Both the position numbers and the translations under genes were made by a program. Of a DNA stretch of 33,899 nt, positions 17,012 to 25,679 are shown piece by piece (position 1 is the first letter of the stretch; each line of letters begins with the position of its first letter). The notes under the pieces are model-generated. The model saw only the letters and a program-made list of their open reading frames with translations, was not told the origin of the DNA and searched no databases. The stretch is from an uncultured Duodenibacillus sp. (GTDB lineage: Bacteria > Pseudomonadota > Gammaproteobacteria > Burkholderiales > Burkholderiaceae_F), in contig CALXQS010000022.1 in NCBI GenBank assembly GCA_944390715.1, forward strand, positions 1 through 33,899, read 5' to 3'.

Positions 17012-17397
17012 TTTTTCGTGTTGAGCGAAAACCGAACGGTGACCGAGCCCGATCCTGCAGCCCGGGCAAGGCCGCGAGGATCCGTGATTTTTGCAATGCG
17101 CGTGTAGCGATACGGCGTGTTGAAGGACGCATAAAAAAGCACCAGACAGTCGCGTCCCCAGAGCATGACGTCGCCGGCTTCAATTCTCCCGACGCTTTGA
17201 GCAGCGGCAGGCAGCGCCCTGTCTAGGCTTGCGTACTTCTCGTTGCCGTTGAGTTCCTGCATGTTGAGTTCAAATGGCGCGCGGGCGGCCAATTCGCGCG
17301 TAGCGGGCGTATCGGCAGTTGCGGCTTCAAAGCTCTGGCCGTTTATGGTCAAAATTAATGTTGAAGCAACAATGGCGGCAGGGCTAGCGGCAGGCAT
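17008..17397 (-). CDS. Cyclophilin-like fold protein (function unknown)
   Basis: A 129-residue protein. The segment ILTINGQSFEAATADTPATR followed by FELNMQELNGNEKYASLDRALP and GDVMLWGRDCLVLFYASF is the pattern of small bacterial 'cyclophilin-like' proteins, which share the cyclophilin barrel but not a proven proline isomerase activity. The N-terminus (MPAASPAAIVAS) is too short and not charged enough to call a signal peptide with confidence. The ATG at 17397 has a GGAG site eight bases away. It lies 26 bases after the second LysE gene, almost certainly in one operon, and its last codon overlaps the acetyltransferase stop tail to tail. Confidence 0.78.
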   Translation of the reverse strand: MPAASPAAIVASTLILTINGQSFEAATADTPATRELAARAPFELNMQELNGNEKYASLDRALPAAAQSVGRIEAGDVMLWGRDCLVLFYASFNTPYRYTRIAKITDPRGLARAAGSGSVTVRFSLNTKN

Positions 17398-17423
17398 AAG
17401 TCAAGCTCCAAATCAAACGCGGA

Positions 17424-18104
17424 TCAAATCGCGCCGAGCATCATCGGGATGCCGAAGCCAAGAGCAAGCAGCCAGTAGGCAGCGCCTGAGACGCGGTTTA
17501 TCCAAACCGAAGCGGACTCGCTCAAAAAACGCTCGGCTGCGCTCGAGGCCATTGTGCCGTAGATGGTGTGCACAACGAGAAGAATCAGCGAGTAGTTCAC
17601 CGACAGCAGAACTACCTGAGGCCAATAGGCAAGCGCAGGATCAATGCACTGCGGAAAAAGCGACAAATAAAAAATGATGAGCGCCGGGTTTGAGATCTGC
17701 AGCACGATGCCTTCGACAAAAAGACGCAGGCCGCTCGGGGCATCGTCAAGCTGCCGGCCGCGGGCTATCTTGTCGGCGCCTTCCTTGATGTGTGCGTCAA
17801 GCACCTTAAAGACAAAGGGTTTGGCGCGGAATTTTTTCCAGCCAAGATAAACCAAGAACAAAATGCCGCAGGCCTTTACGACGCCGTAAATTGTCGGCGA
17901 CGTAGCAATCAGAACGCCCAAGCCTGTTACCGAGACGGCCGCCACGACAAGCGTGCCGACTGCGCACCCAGCCACGCCCGGAAGCGCCCGTCTGATGCCC
18001 CAGCGAATGGCATTTGTGACGACCAGCAGCACGCCCGGGCCAGGCGCCATGATGGTGCTCACCGAGGCGACAAGAAAGATCCAATATAAAGTTGCATTGA
18101 TCAT
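17424..18104 (-). CDS. LysE family amino-acid exporter (second copy)
   Basis: A 226-residue inner-membrane protein with the LysE/RhtB signature: VSTIMAPGPGVLLVVTNAIRWG near residues 15-34 (canonical APGPG), GIRRALPGVAGCAVG, ACGILFLVYLGWKKFRAKP, and LQISNPALIIFYLSLFPQ for the central N-P motif. Five or six membrane segments; the middle loop (about 100-130) carries a charged DAHIKEGADKIARGRQLDD insertion that makes it slightly longer than usual. It is a proton-driven exporter of an unknown amino acid or related compound. The ATG at 18104 has only a weak ribosome site but puts the first membrane helix at the right place. It leads the cyclophilin-like gene. Confidence 0.88.
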   Translation of the reverse strand: MINATLYWIFLVASVSTIMAPGPGVLLVVTNAIRWGIRRALPGVAGCAVGTLVVAAVSVTGLGVLIATSPTIYGVVKACGILFLVYLGWKKFRAKPFVFKVLDAHIKEGADKIARGRQLDDAPSGLRLFVEGIVLQISNPALIIFYLSLFPQCIDPALAYWPQVVLLSVNYSLILLVVHTIYGTMASSAAERFLSESASVWINRVSGAAYWLLALGFGIPMMLGAI

Positions 18105-18436
18105 GGCCAAAAGTGTACAACCGGCACGAGGCCGATGCAGCCCTCGGGCTTTGCTTGAAAAAACGGCGCCGGCCTGCCGGCAGAGTGCGCAAAAATGCAC
18201 GCGGCCGCGTGCGCTGCGCACGCACAAGGCAAACGATAGCACCCGCCATGCTGACAGAAAGTCCCGCAGGATAGGACAAACACGACCATTGAGCTCTTTG
18301 CGCCGTCAAGCTTCAGGGGTTGTTGCGGCTTTGAGTACAATTAGCGCATTCGGCCGGCGCACATTGATGCGCGCGAGCAGATGACAATCTGCCGGGCCAT
18401 TAAAAAACGAAAACCAACGAAAAAAACGAAAGAATT
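18105..18436. other. Divergent non-coding interval between LysE and barrel genes
   Basis: No convincing gene. It holds overlapping palindromes at 18197-18221 and, on the plus strand, a TACAAT (18336-18341) that could be the -10 of the barrel gene, but I find no good -35. The last 40 bases before the barrel start are A-rich with only a weak GAAAGAA ribosome site. Confidence 0.4.
18197..18221. repeat. Overlapping GC-rich palindromes upstream of lysE-like gene
   Basis: GCACGCGGCCGCGTGC (18197-18212) is a perfect 16-bp palindrome, and GTGCGC-T-GCGCAC (18209-18221) is a second that shares its end. They lie about 93 bases upstream of the LysE start, a position suited to an operator, but GC-rich DNA makes chance palindromes more likely. 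Confidence 0.4.
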
Positions 18437-19423
18437 ATGTCCGGTAAACATATCGCAGCGGCTTTTGGCGCCGTCGGAGCTGCGCTTGCGAGCTTTTCTG
18501 CGCAGGCGGAATCATGGGTTTTGAGCGGCGCGGCCGCGTCTTTTGTCGACGTCTCGAAGCTTGTGCGCGAAAGCGTCGATGAACGTGCTGTAGAACACAT
18601 GCGCGGCACTCGCGAAGACGGCGGCAGCATCTGGCTTGACTTGAAGGGCGCGACCTCGGAGTCTGATACTGCCGTCGGCGGCGTGATGGGTTGGGACAAC
18701 GACATTTATGCCGTCAACCTTGGAGCCGACATCAAAAAGGGCGACACATTTTTCGGCGTCGTCTACACCTACGCAAATTCCGACGGCGATTCGTCGCTTC
18801 ATACGCCCTACTCGAGCTACAAGGCTCAAACCGAGACGGATTTCTTCGGCGTGACGATCTTCGGCGAGCAGAAGTTCGGTTCCGTGGGCATCTTCGGTTC
18901 TCTTGGCTGGCTGCACGCCAGAGGCGACGTGAAGTACGCTTCTGCGGGCGGCGATCTGGCCGCAGAGATCGACGACGACATGCACGGCGACGTGTGGACG
19001 GCCGACATCGGCGTGCGGGGCACGGCCTCGTTCGGCGCGCTTTCGCTGGTTCCTTATGCCAAAGCTGAACTCACCTACTTGGCGCCCGACAACTACGCCT
19101 TCGGCGAGCCCGACAATCTGCGCTTTTATCAGTTCCCGGTGGGCGTCAATGCTGCATGGACGTTTGAGGCAGCAGGCTGGGAGCTCACCCCTGTGGTTGA
19201 TCTTGCCGTCATTCCCACGGCCGGCGACACCAAGGCAGAAGGAAAGTACGCGGGCGAGCGCTATGACGAATCGTTTTACAGCGACGGCACGTATTGGAGA
19301 GCAGCTCTGGGAATCAGCGCACGCGGCGAGCACGGCGTGTTCGGCCTCTCCTACCGGTATCTTGACGGCGCCGACGGCTACAAGATGCACTCCTTCGGAG
19401 CCCGTGCGGAGTACGTGTTCTAG
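18437..19423 (+). CDS. Barrel-only autotransporter-type outer membrane protein
   Basis: A 328-residue protein with a signal peptide ending near residue 24 (SFSAQA-ESW). It then goes, after a short linker that looks like the alpha-helical end of an autotransporter passenger (SVDERAVEHMRGTREDGG), into an autotransporter-type beta barrel: SIWLDLKG, GWDNDIYAVNLGADIKKGDTFFG, and alternating strands through the C-terminus AEYVF, with terminal Phe as outer-membrane insertion signal. There is no room for a functional passenger. The ATG at 18437 has a weak ribosome site. It is either a porin-like survivor of an autotransporter or a barrel that serves other proteins. It is transcribed with the Nudix gene 45 bases downstream. 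Confidence 0.82.
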   Translation: MSGKHIAAAFGAVGAALASFSAQAESWVLSGAAASFVDVSKLVRESVDERAVEHMRGTREDGGSIWLDLKGATSESDTAVGGVMGWDNDIYAVNLGADIKKGDTFFGVVYTYANSDGDSSLHTPYSSYKAQTETDFFGVTIFGEQKFGSVGIFGSLGWLHARGDVKYASAGGDLAAEIDDDMHGDVWTADIGVRGTASFGALSLVPYAKAELTYLAPDNYAFGEPDNLRFYQFPVGVNAAWTFEAAGWELTPVVDLAVIPTAGDTKAEGKYAGERYDESFYSDGTYWRAALGISARGEHGVFGLSYRYLDGADGYKMHSFGARAEYVF

Positions 19424-19468
19424 CGTCTTTCTCTAAGAAGTTCTGGTTTGTGTTTTTGGGCCAAGAGC

Positions 19469-20167
19469 ATGACGAAAAAGAAAATCTTTCATCCCTGTCT
19501 TGATGAAAACGGCGAGCGGGTGCTCGTGAAGAATCCAACGGAATCGACTTCGCTCAAGACCTGGCTTGATGCAAGGCGCTCGGCCATTGCTTCGCGCACC
19601 GATGCGCCGCAGCTGCCGGCAGCATTAAACGAAGTTGCTTTTGATGAAGACTTTTCCATTGCCGACAGCCCCGAGCCTTGGTTCAATTTGTGCCCGGACG
19701 TCGTTGAAGGCGAGCCCGATTTCGTGCTGCCGCCCGGCTTTCGGGCAACCTCGGGCTGCGTCGTCGTCGAGCCCGATCAGCGAGCCTGGGTTGTCTACCC
19801 CACCAATGCCTTCGGGGGCGTCGTCTGCTCTTTTCCCAAAGGCAGGCTCGAGCCCGTTTTGTCGCTTGCGCAGAATGCCGCCAAGGAGACATGGGAGGAG
19901 TCTGGACTGCTGGTGCGGCCCGTGCATTTCTTGTGCGACATCGTCAGGCGCCATGTGGTGACGCGCTTTTATTTGGCGCTTCGCATTACGGGCTCGCCCG
20001 TGCTTGCCGGCTGGGAGAGCCAGGCCGTGGGACTGGTGCCGGTCGACGACCTCACGCTCTTTCTCAATCGAGAGTACGACCGCAAGGTTGTCCCGTATGT
20101 GGCCGCGCTTCTTTCTAATAGCGCAAGCCTCTTCAGCAGCTTTGGAAAAGCGCTGCAACAGCCCTGA
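19469..20167 (+). CDS. Nudix hydrolase with a divergent Nudix box
   Basis: A 232-residue protein with a Nudix domain in its C-terminal two thirds. The box reads FPKGRLEPVLSLAQNAAK then ETWEESGLL: the catalytic ETWEESG helix keeps the metal-binding glutamates, but the first conserved Glu of the consensus (G-x5-E) is Leu, and the Arg before the Glu is Lys. Family members hydrolyse nucleoside diphosphates linked to other groups, using Mg; the substrate is not predictable. The N-terminal 75 residues (HPCLDENGERVLVKNPTEST...) match nothing I know. The ATG at 19469 follows AAGAG closely. It is 45 bases after the barrel gene and ends before a bidirectional terminator. Confidence 0.82.
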   Translation: MTKKKIFHPCLDENGERVLVKNPTESTSLKTWLDARRSAIASRTDAPQLPAALNEVAFDEDFSIADSPEPWFNLCPDVVEGEPDFVLPPGFRATSGCVVVEPDQRAWVVYPTNAFGGVVCSFPKGRLEPVLSLAQNAAKETWEESGLLVRPVHFLCDIVRRHVVTRFYLALRITGSPVLAGWESQAVGLVPVDDLTLFLNREYDRKVVPYVAALLSNSASLFSSFGKALQQP

Positions 20168-20215
20168 TTTGGCATCAATCAATAGCCAAAACCTGCGTTT
20201 GCGATAAAAACAACA

Positions 20216-20250
20216 AAGCCGCCGATTTCCTTAGAAGGAGTCGGCGGCTT
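20216..20250. terminator. Bidirectional terminator between Nudix gene and ilvC
   Basis: A 10-bp perfect stem (AAGCCGCCGA with TCGGCGGCTT) with a 15-base loop lies between convergent genes. The plus strand continues TTATG after the TT of the stem, and the minus strand continues TGTTGTTTT, so both sides are T-rich. Confidence 0.82.
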
Positions 20251-20287
20251 TTATGTCACAGACAGCCGAAGCTGTCTGCGTGCGCGA

Positions 20288-21367
<1,080 letters not shown>

Positions 21368-21394
21368 CTAAAAATCTGTTCAAGCCTGGTTTTT

Positions 21395-21892
21395 TCAAGG
21401 CCTCAGAATGCGCTCGCCGCGGGCAATGCCGCTTGCGCCTGTGCGCACGGTCTCGAGAATGAGGGTGCGGTCGATGGCGGCAAGAAACGCGTCGAGCTTG
21501 GATCGATCGCCCGTGACCTCGATCGTGTAGCTCTTGTCATTGACGTCGACGACGCGGGCGCGGAAGATTTCCGAGACGCGCAGCATCTCGTCGCGGTCGC
21601 GGCTGATGGCCCGCACCTTGACAAGCATCAGCTCGCGCTCGACGTAGTCGTTTTCCATCAAGTCGTAGACTTTGACGACCTCGATGAGGCGGTTGAGGTG
21701 CTTGGTGATCTGCTCCATCGTTACGTCGTCGGCAAAGCTCACGATGGTCATGCGCGAGATGCCCTCATTTTCCGTCGGCGCCACGGTCAGCGATTCGATG
21801 TTGTAGCCTCGCGCCGAGAAAAGGCCGACGACGCGGCTCAGCGCTCCGGATGCGTTCTCGATGAGAACCGAAAGAATGTGTCTGGATGCCAT
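21395..21892 (-). CDS. ilvN: Acetolactate synthase small (regulatory) subunit
   Basis: A 165-residue regulatory subunit, in the size class of IlvH rather than the short (about 96-residue) E. coli IlvN. An N-terminal ACT domain is clear: HILSVLIENASGALSRVVGL and NIESLTVAPTE, followed by MTIVSFADD. The second domain has RDEMLRVSEIFRARVVDV and YTIEVTGDRSKLDAFL. It binds valine as feedback inhibitor and activates the large subunit in related enzymes. The ATG at 21892 is preceded by GAGGAGG and follows the ilvB stop by five bases, so translation is probably coupled. An upstream in-frame TTG at 21901 overlaps the ilvB stop and is less likely. Confidence 0.95.
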   Translation of the reverse strand: MASRHILSVLIENASGALSRVVGLFSARGYNIESLTVAPTENEGISRMTIVSFADDVTMEQITKHLNRLIEVVKVYDLMENDYVERELMLVKVRAISRDRDEMLRVSEIFRARVVDVNDKSYTIEVTGDRSKLDAFLAAIDRTLILETVRTGASGIARGERILRP

Positions 21893-21897
21893 CTTGA

Positions 21898-23640
21898 TCA
21901 ATCCTCCTCGGCCAGAACCATTTCCGTGAGTCCCTGCCCGGGACCGACCATCGGCAGCACCGGCTCGGTGCGCTCAATGTGCACGTCGACAAAGACAAGC
22001 TCGTCTTTGTACTTGCCGAAGGCGAGCTCGATGGCGCGGTCGAGCTCTTCGTAGGTGCTCGCCCGCAGGCCGATGTGGCCGTAGCTCTCGACGAGCTTGA
22101 TGAAGTCCGGCTGCACGTCCATCACCGACTGCGACATCCGCCCGCCGTAGTAGGCCCGCTGCCAGACGGCCACCATGCCGAGATAGGCATTGTTGAAAAG
22201 GAAAATCTTCGGATTGAGGCCAAACTGCTTGGCGGTGCCGAGCTCCTGAATGTTCATCTGAATCGAGCCGTCGCCCGTAAAGCACACAACCGGTGCTCCG
22301 GGGTGCGCCACGCAGGCGCCGCATGCAGCCGGAAAGCCGTAGCCCATGGTGCCCAGTCCTCCGCTCGTCATCCAATGACGCGGCTCGTCAAGCTTAAGGT
22401 ACTGCGCGGCCCACATCTGGTGCTCGCCCACGTCGGTCGTAAAGTAGGCGCCTTTGCCCGCTCGGGCCTGCACGCGCTCGATGACGGCCTGCGGTTTGAT
22501 GGGCGCTGCCGGATCAATGCGGTAGGCCAGACAGTTCTTGGCGCGCCACTTGGCAATCTGCGCCCTCCAGGCTTCGGTGTTGGCGGGATCGGGCCGCTCG
22601 CCGGTTTCCGTCATCAGGCGCACAAACTCGGTGAGCACCTCCTTGACGTCGCCCACGATGGGAATCGTCGTGCGCACGCACTTGGAAATGGAGCTCGGAT
22701 CAACGTCGATTTGAATGACTTGGCGCGCGATGCGCTCGAAGTCCTTCGGATTGCCGACAACCCGATCGTCAAAGCGCGCGCCGATGGTCATCACGCAGTC
22801 GCTTTGCTGCATGGCCATGTTGGCCTCGTACGTGCCGTGCATGCCCACCATGCCGAGGAACTTGGGATCGGTTCCCTTGAACGCGCCAAGGCCCATGAGC
22901 GTGCACACGACCGGGTACTGCAAAAGCTCGGCAAACTGATTGACGAGCTCGGAGGCATCTGCGCTCACGGCGCCGCCGCCGACGTACAGAATCGGTCGCT
23001 TGGAGGCAAGCAGCACGTGCAGCGCCTTCTTGATCTGCCCCGTGTGTCCGCGCAGAACCGGCCGATAGCTTGGGATGTCCACATCTTCAGGGTAGCAGAA
23101 CGCGGCTTTGGCACACTGCACGTCCTTGGGCAGATCAATGAGCACGGGACCGGGACGCCCCGAGCAGGCGATGTAGAAGGCCTTCTTGATCACCAGGGGC
23201 AGTTCGCGCACGTCCTTGACGAGGAAGTTGTGCTTGACGCAGGGACGCGTAATGCCGACCGTATCGCACTCCTGAAAGGCATCGGTGCCGATGAGGCCCG
23301 TGCCGACCTGGCCCGAAAAGACAATGATCGGAATGCTGTCGGCATAGGCCGTTGCAATGCCCGTGACGGCATTGGTGGCGCCGGGACCGGACGTCACGAC
23401 GGCTACGCCCGGCAGCCCCGTGCATCGCGCGTACGCATCGGCCGCGTGCACGGCCGCCTGTTCGTGGCGCACCAGAATGTGCTCGAAATAGTCTTGTCGG
23501 TAGATTTCATCGTACAGCGGCAGAACAGAGCCGCCGGGATAGCCGAAGACGTGCTTGACGCCCTCGGCATGAAGTGCTTCGATGACGATGCGCGCGCCTG
23601 TCATTTCAGGAGCTGCGCTCGACGGTTCGCTCGTTTGCAT
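21898..23640 (-). CDS. ilvB: Acetolactate synthase large (catalytic) subunit
   Basis: A 580-residue thiamine-diphosphate enzyme, first step of branched-chain amino-acid synthesis (pyruvate to acetolactate, or with 2-oxobutyrate to acetohydroxybutyrate). The PYR domain has FGYPGGSVLPLYDEIY and RHEQAAVHAADAYARCTG with catalytic Glu60. The middle FAD-binding domain includes GMHGTYEANMAMQQSD. The PP domain has the TPP/Mg motif GDGSIQMNIQELGTAKQFGL. The ATG at 23640 is preceded by AGAGGA; the frame is open 80 codons further upstream, but that part is unlike the family. I see no leader peptide rich in Ile, Leu or Val upstream, so E. coli-type attenuation is unlikely. Confidence 0.97.
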   Translation of the reverse strand: MQTSEPSSAAPEMTGARIVIEALHAEGVKHVFGYPGGSVLPLYDEIYRQDYFEHILVRHEQAAVHAADAYARCTGLPGVAVVTSGPGATNAVTGIATAYADSIPIIVFSGQVGTGLIGTDAFQECDTVGITRPCVKHNFLVKDVRELPLVIKKAFYIACSGRPGPVLIDLPKDVQCAKAAFCYPEDVDIPSYRPVLRGHTGQIKKALHVLLASKRPILYVGGGAVSADASELVNQFAELLQYPVVCTLMGLGAFKGTDPKFLGMVGMHGTYEANMAMQQSDCVMTIGARFDDRVVGNPKDFERIARQVIQIDVDPSSISKCVRTTIPIVGDVKEVLTEFVRLMTETGERPDPANTEAWRAQIAKWRAKNCLAYRIDPAAPIKPQAVIERVQARAGKGAYFTTDVGEHQMWAAQYLKLDEPRHWMTSGGLGTMGYGFPAACGACVAHPGAPVVCFTGDGSIQMNIQELGTAKQFGLNPKIFLFNNAYLGMVAVWQRAYYGGRMSQSVMDVQPDFIKLVESYGHIGLRASTYEELDRAIELAFGKYKDELVFVDVHIERTEPVLPMVGPGQGLTEMVLAEED

Positions 23641-23976
23641 GAAGCTGGATTCCTCTGGTCGCGAATCCCAAGATTTTCTGCCCGGTGGATGGTGGAATGC
23701 GATGATGTTCGCAGAAGAGAGTTCGACTTGCAGCAGAGGGTCGCAGTGACGCGGAAAAAATACTGCATATTTCCGTGGCTGAGCCGTTCGCCGCAACTGC
23801 CTGCGGTAACAGACAGCACCCGAAGGGATGCCGCGCGCCTTGGTATGCATAGAAATCGCGGCATTCGACCAATGTAGCAAAAAAAGCTGCCGTCGCGAAG
23901 CCGCATGACCGCACGCAGAGCAGCTTGCCGCTATGTTTTTTAATATCTTTTTTCTTAACTCAAATCCGCTAGGCAG

Positions 23977-23993
23977 AAAATGCTAGGCATTTT
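23977..23993. repeat. Inverted repeat in the ilvB/NSS divergent spacer
   Basis: AAAATGC and GCATTTT flank TAG, with partial extension (CAG/CTG) outward. Two direct copies of GCTAGGCA lie at about 23968 and 23982. It sits near the middle of the divergent spacer, as an operator might. Confidence 0.45.
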
Positions 23994-24118
23994 GCTGTAC
24001 CCGCCGATCGGCTTGCGCTTTTTTGCAGACCTGTTAAGCTTTCGCCTTTCATTCTAAATTTGCCTTTTTGCGCCTAAAAATTTCTCTCTAGAAAACGGCA
24101 GCGCGCGCAGCGGCTTGG

Positions 24119-24144
24119 TTCTTGCCAAAGCCGGGCGGCAAGAA
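24119..24144 (+). promoter_or_regulatory. Leader hairpin upstream of first NSS transporter
   Basis: An 8-bp perfect stem (TTCTTGCC with GGCAAGAA) and ten-base loop end 48 bases before the start codon at 24193. No T-run follows, so it is not an intrinsic terminator. Confidence 0.4.
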
Positions 24145-24192
24145 TGTGCACGGCGAAATAAAAAAACACAGGCAACCATCAAAGCAGTACCT

Positions 24193-25527
24193 ATGTCGAC
24201 AAACAACAATACGCAGTGGGGTTCGCGCATCGGCTTCATTCTGGCCGGGGCCGGATCGGCCATTGGACTCGGCGCCATCTGGAAGTTTCCGTTTTGGGCA
24301 GGCACAAACGGGGGCGCGGCATTCATCATTCCCTACATCTTCTTTACCTTTACGATCGGCATCGTGCTGCTCATTGCCGAGCTCACGGTGGGACGAGCCG
24401 GCCGCGGCTCGGCCATGCACGCGCTCAAGGTCGCCGGCGGTCCGGTCTTTGCCGTGCTCGGCGCGCTGACGGTTTTAAGCAGCTACATCATCTTGTCGTA
24501 CTACAGCGTGGTGGGCGGCTGGTGCGTGAAGTACCTCGTCGACAGCGTGCTCGGCAACTTGGTGAGCAATGATCCGAAGCTCTTGGCGGCAAACTTTGAA
24601 GCGCTCGTCACCAACGGACCGGTCAATCTGGCCTGGCACTTTGTGTTTTTGTCGATTACCTGCGGCGTGATCGCTCTGGGCGTCGTGCACGGCATCGAGC
24701 GGCTCTCGAAGTACCTGATGCCTACCCTTTTCCTGCTGATGATCTTCATCATCCTGCGCTCGCTCACGCTGCCGGGCGCCATGCAGGGCGTGGAGTTTCT
24801 CTTTAAGTTCGACCTGAGTACCGTGACGCTGGGCAATATTCTCAACGCCATGGGCTTTACGTTCTTTTCGCTGTCGATCGGCTCGGGCATCATGATCACC
24901 TACGGCGCCTATCTCAAGAACAACACCGATATTCCCAACTCCTCGCTGTGGATTTCATATCTTGCCGTGCAGACGGCGGTTTTGGCAGGCTTGATGATCA
25001 TGCCTGCGGTGTTTGCGCTCGGCCAGGATCCCAATGCGGGTCCGGGTCTGGTGTTCGTGACGATTCCGCTGGTCTTCTCGCAGATTCCGATGGGAGAGCT
25101 TTTTGCCGTTCTCTTCAACGTGTGTCTGCTCGTGGCTGCGTTGACGAGCGCCGTCTCGCTGCTTGAAGTGGTGGTGGCCTACATGCAGAACGAGTGGCAC
25201 ATGTCGCGCTTGAAGTCGACCATGCTCTGCTACGTGACGCTTTTCTTCGTGGGCGGCGTTTCGGCGTTTTCCTTCGGGCCGCTGGCCGACATCAAGATCG
25301 GCGGCAGGGTTCTTTTCGATTTTCTCGACTACATCTGCACGAACGTGACGATGCCTCTGGGAGGCCTCACGGTGGCGGTTCTTGCAGGCTGGATTGCCTG
25401 GGAGCGCACCCGCAGCCAGATCAACCTCGTGCGTCAATACTCCGAAGGAGTCAATCGCTTTATTCGGTTCTCGCTTAGAATTCTCGCTCCGGCACTGGTG
25501 GTCGTCGTGATCGTCACGGGCATCTGA
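24193..25527 (+). CDS. Sodium-dependent NSS (SLC6-like) amino-acid symporter, first of a tandem pair
   Basis: A 444-residue inner-membrane symporter of the neurotransmitter:sodium symporter family. The first helix and its unwound sodium/substrate site read GSRIGFILAGAGSAIGLGAIWKFPF, then NGGAAFIIPYIFF. Later family segments are GFTFFSLSIGSGIMITYGAYL (helix 6 region), GLMIMPAVFA, and FSFGPLADIKIGGR. Bacterial members of this size carry amino acids such as Trp, Tyr, Leu or Met into the cell with Na+. Eleven or twelve membrane segments fit. The ATG at 24193 has only a weak ribosome site, unlike the second copy. A terminator-like hairpin separates it from the paralogue 152 bases downstream. Confidence 0.94.
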   Translation: MSTNNNTQWGSRIGFILAGAGSAIGLGAIWKFPFWAGTNGGAAFIIPYIFFTFTIGIVLLIAELTVGRAGRGSAMHALKVAGGPVFAVLGALTVLSSYIILSYYSVVGGWCVKYLVDSVLGNLVSNDPKLLAANFEALVTNGPVNLAWHFVFLSITCGVIALGVVHGIERLSKYLMPTLFLLMIFIILRSLTLPGAMQGVEFLFKFDLSTVTLGNILNAMGFTFFSLSIGSGIMITYGAYLKNNTDIPNSSLWISYLAVQTAVLAGLMIMPAVFALGQDPNAGPGLVFVTIPLVFSQIPMGELFAVLFNVCLLVAALTSAVSLLEVVVAYMQNEWHMSRLKSTMLCYVTLFFVGGVSAFSFGPLADIKIGGRVLFDFLDYICTNVTMPLGGLTVAVLAGWIAWERTRSQINLVRQYSEGVNRFIRFSLRILAPALVVVVIVTGI

Positions 25528-25569
25528 GCAAGCTCAAAATATAAGCGACGGACGCCCGTCCGAGGCCAG

Positions 25570-25619
25570 AGGCCGCAGAGCAGCTGCGTCAAGCGCAAGC
25601 AGACAGCCTGCGGCCTTTT
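25570..25619 (+). terminator. Terminator between the two NSS genes
   Basis: A 9-bp perfect stem (AGGCCGCAG 25570-25578 with CTGCGGCCT 25608-25616), a 29-base loop, and a short T-run (four T counting the stem end). It would limit read-through from the first NSS gene. The long loop makes it moderate rather than strong. Confidence 0.6.
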
Positions 25620-25679
25620 GCTTTGCAGCAAAGCCGATTTTTTTCAACAAGAAAGCGCAGCAAACAGGGAGGTTTGCTC

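Larger units (their letters stand above)
23641..24192. other. Divergent non-coding interval between ilvB and the first NSS gene
   Basis: A 552-base stretch with no credible gene. It must carry promoters for both directions, but I find no promoter match good enough to call. It includes the palindrome at 23977-23993 and a leader hairpin at 24119-24144. The central part (23936-24080) is markedly AT-rich compared with the flanks. Confidence 0.5.

Noticed and set aside
21979..23877. Long plus-strand frame (632 codons) opposite ilvB
   Set aside because: It mirrors the codon bias of ilvB, is rich in His and Arg without any domain, and ilvB is certain.
23641..23900. Leader peptide attenuator for ilvBNC
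   Set aside because: No short frame rich in Ile, Leu and Val, and no terminator/antiterminator pair seen.
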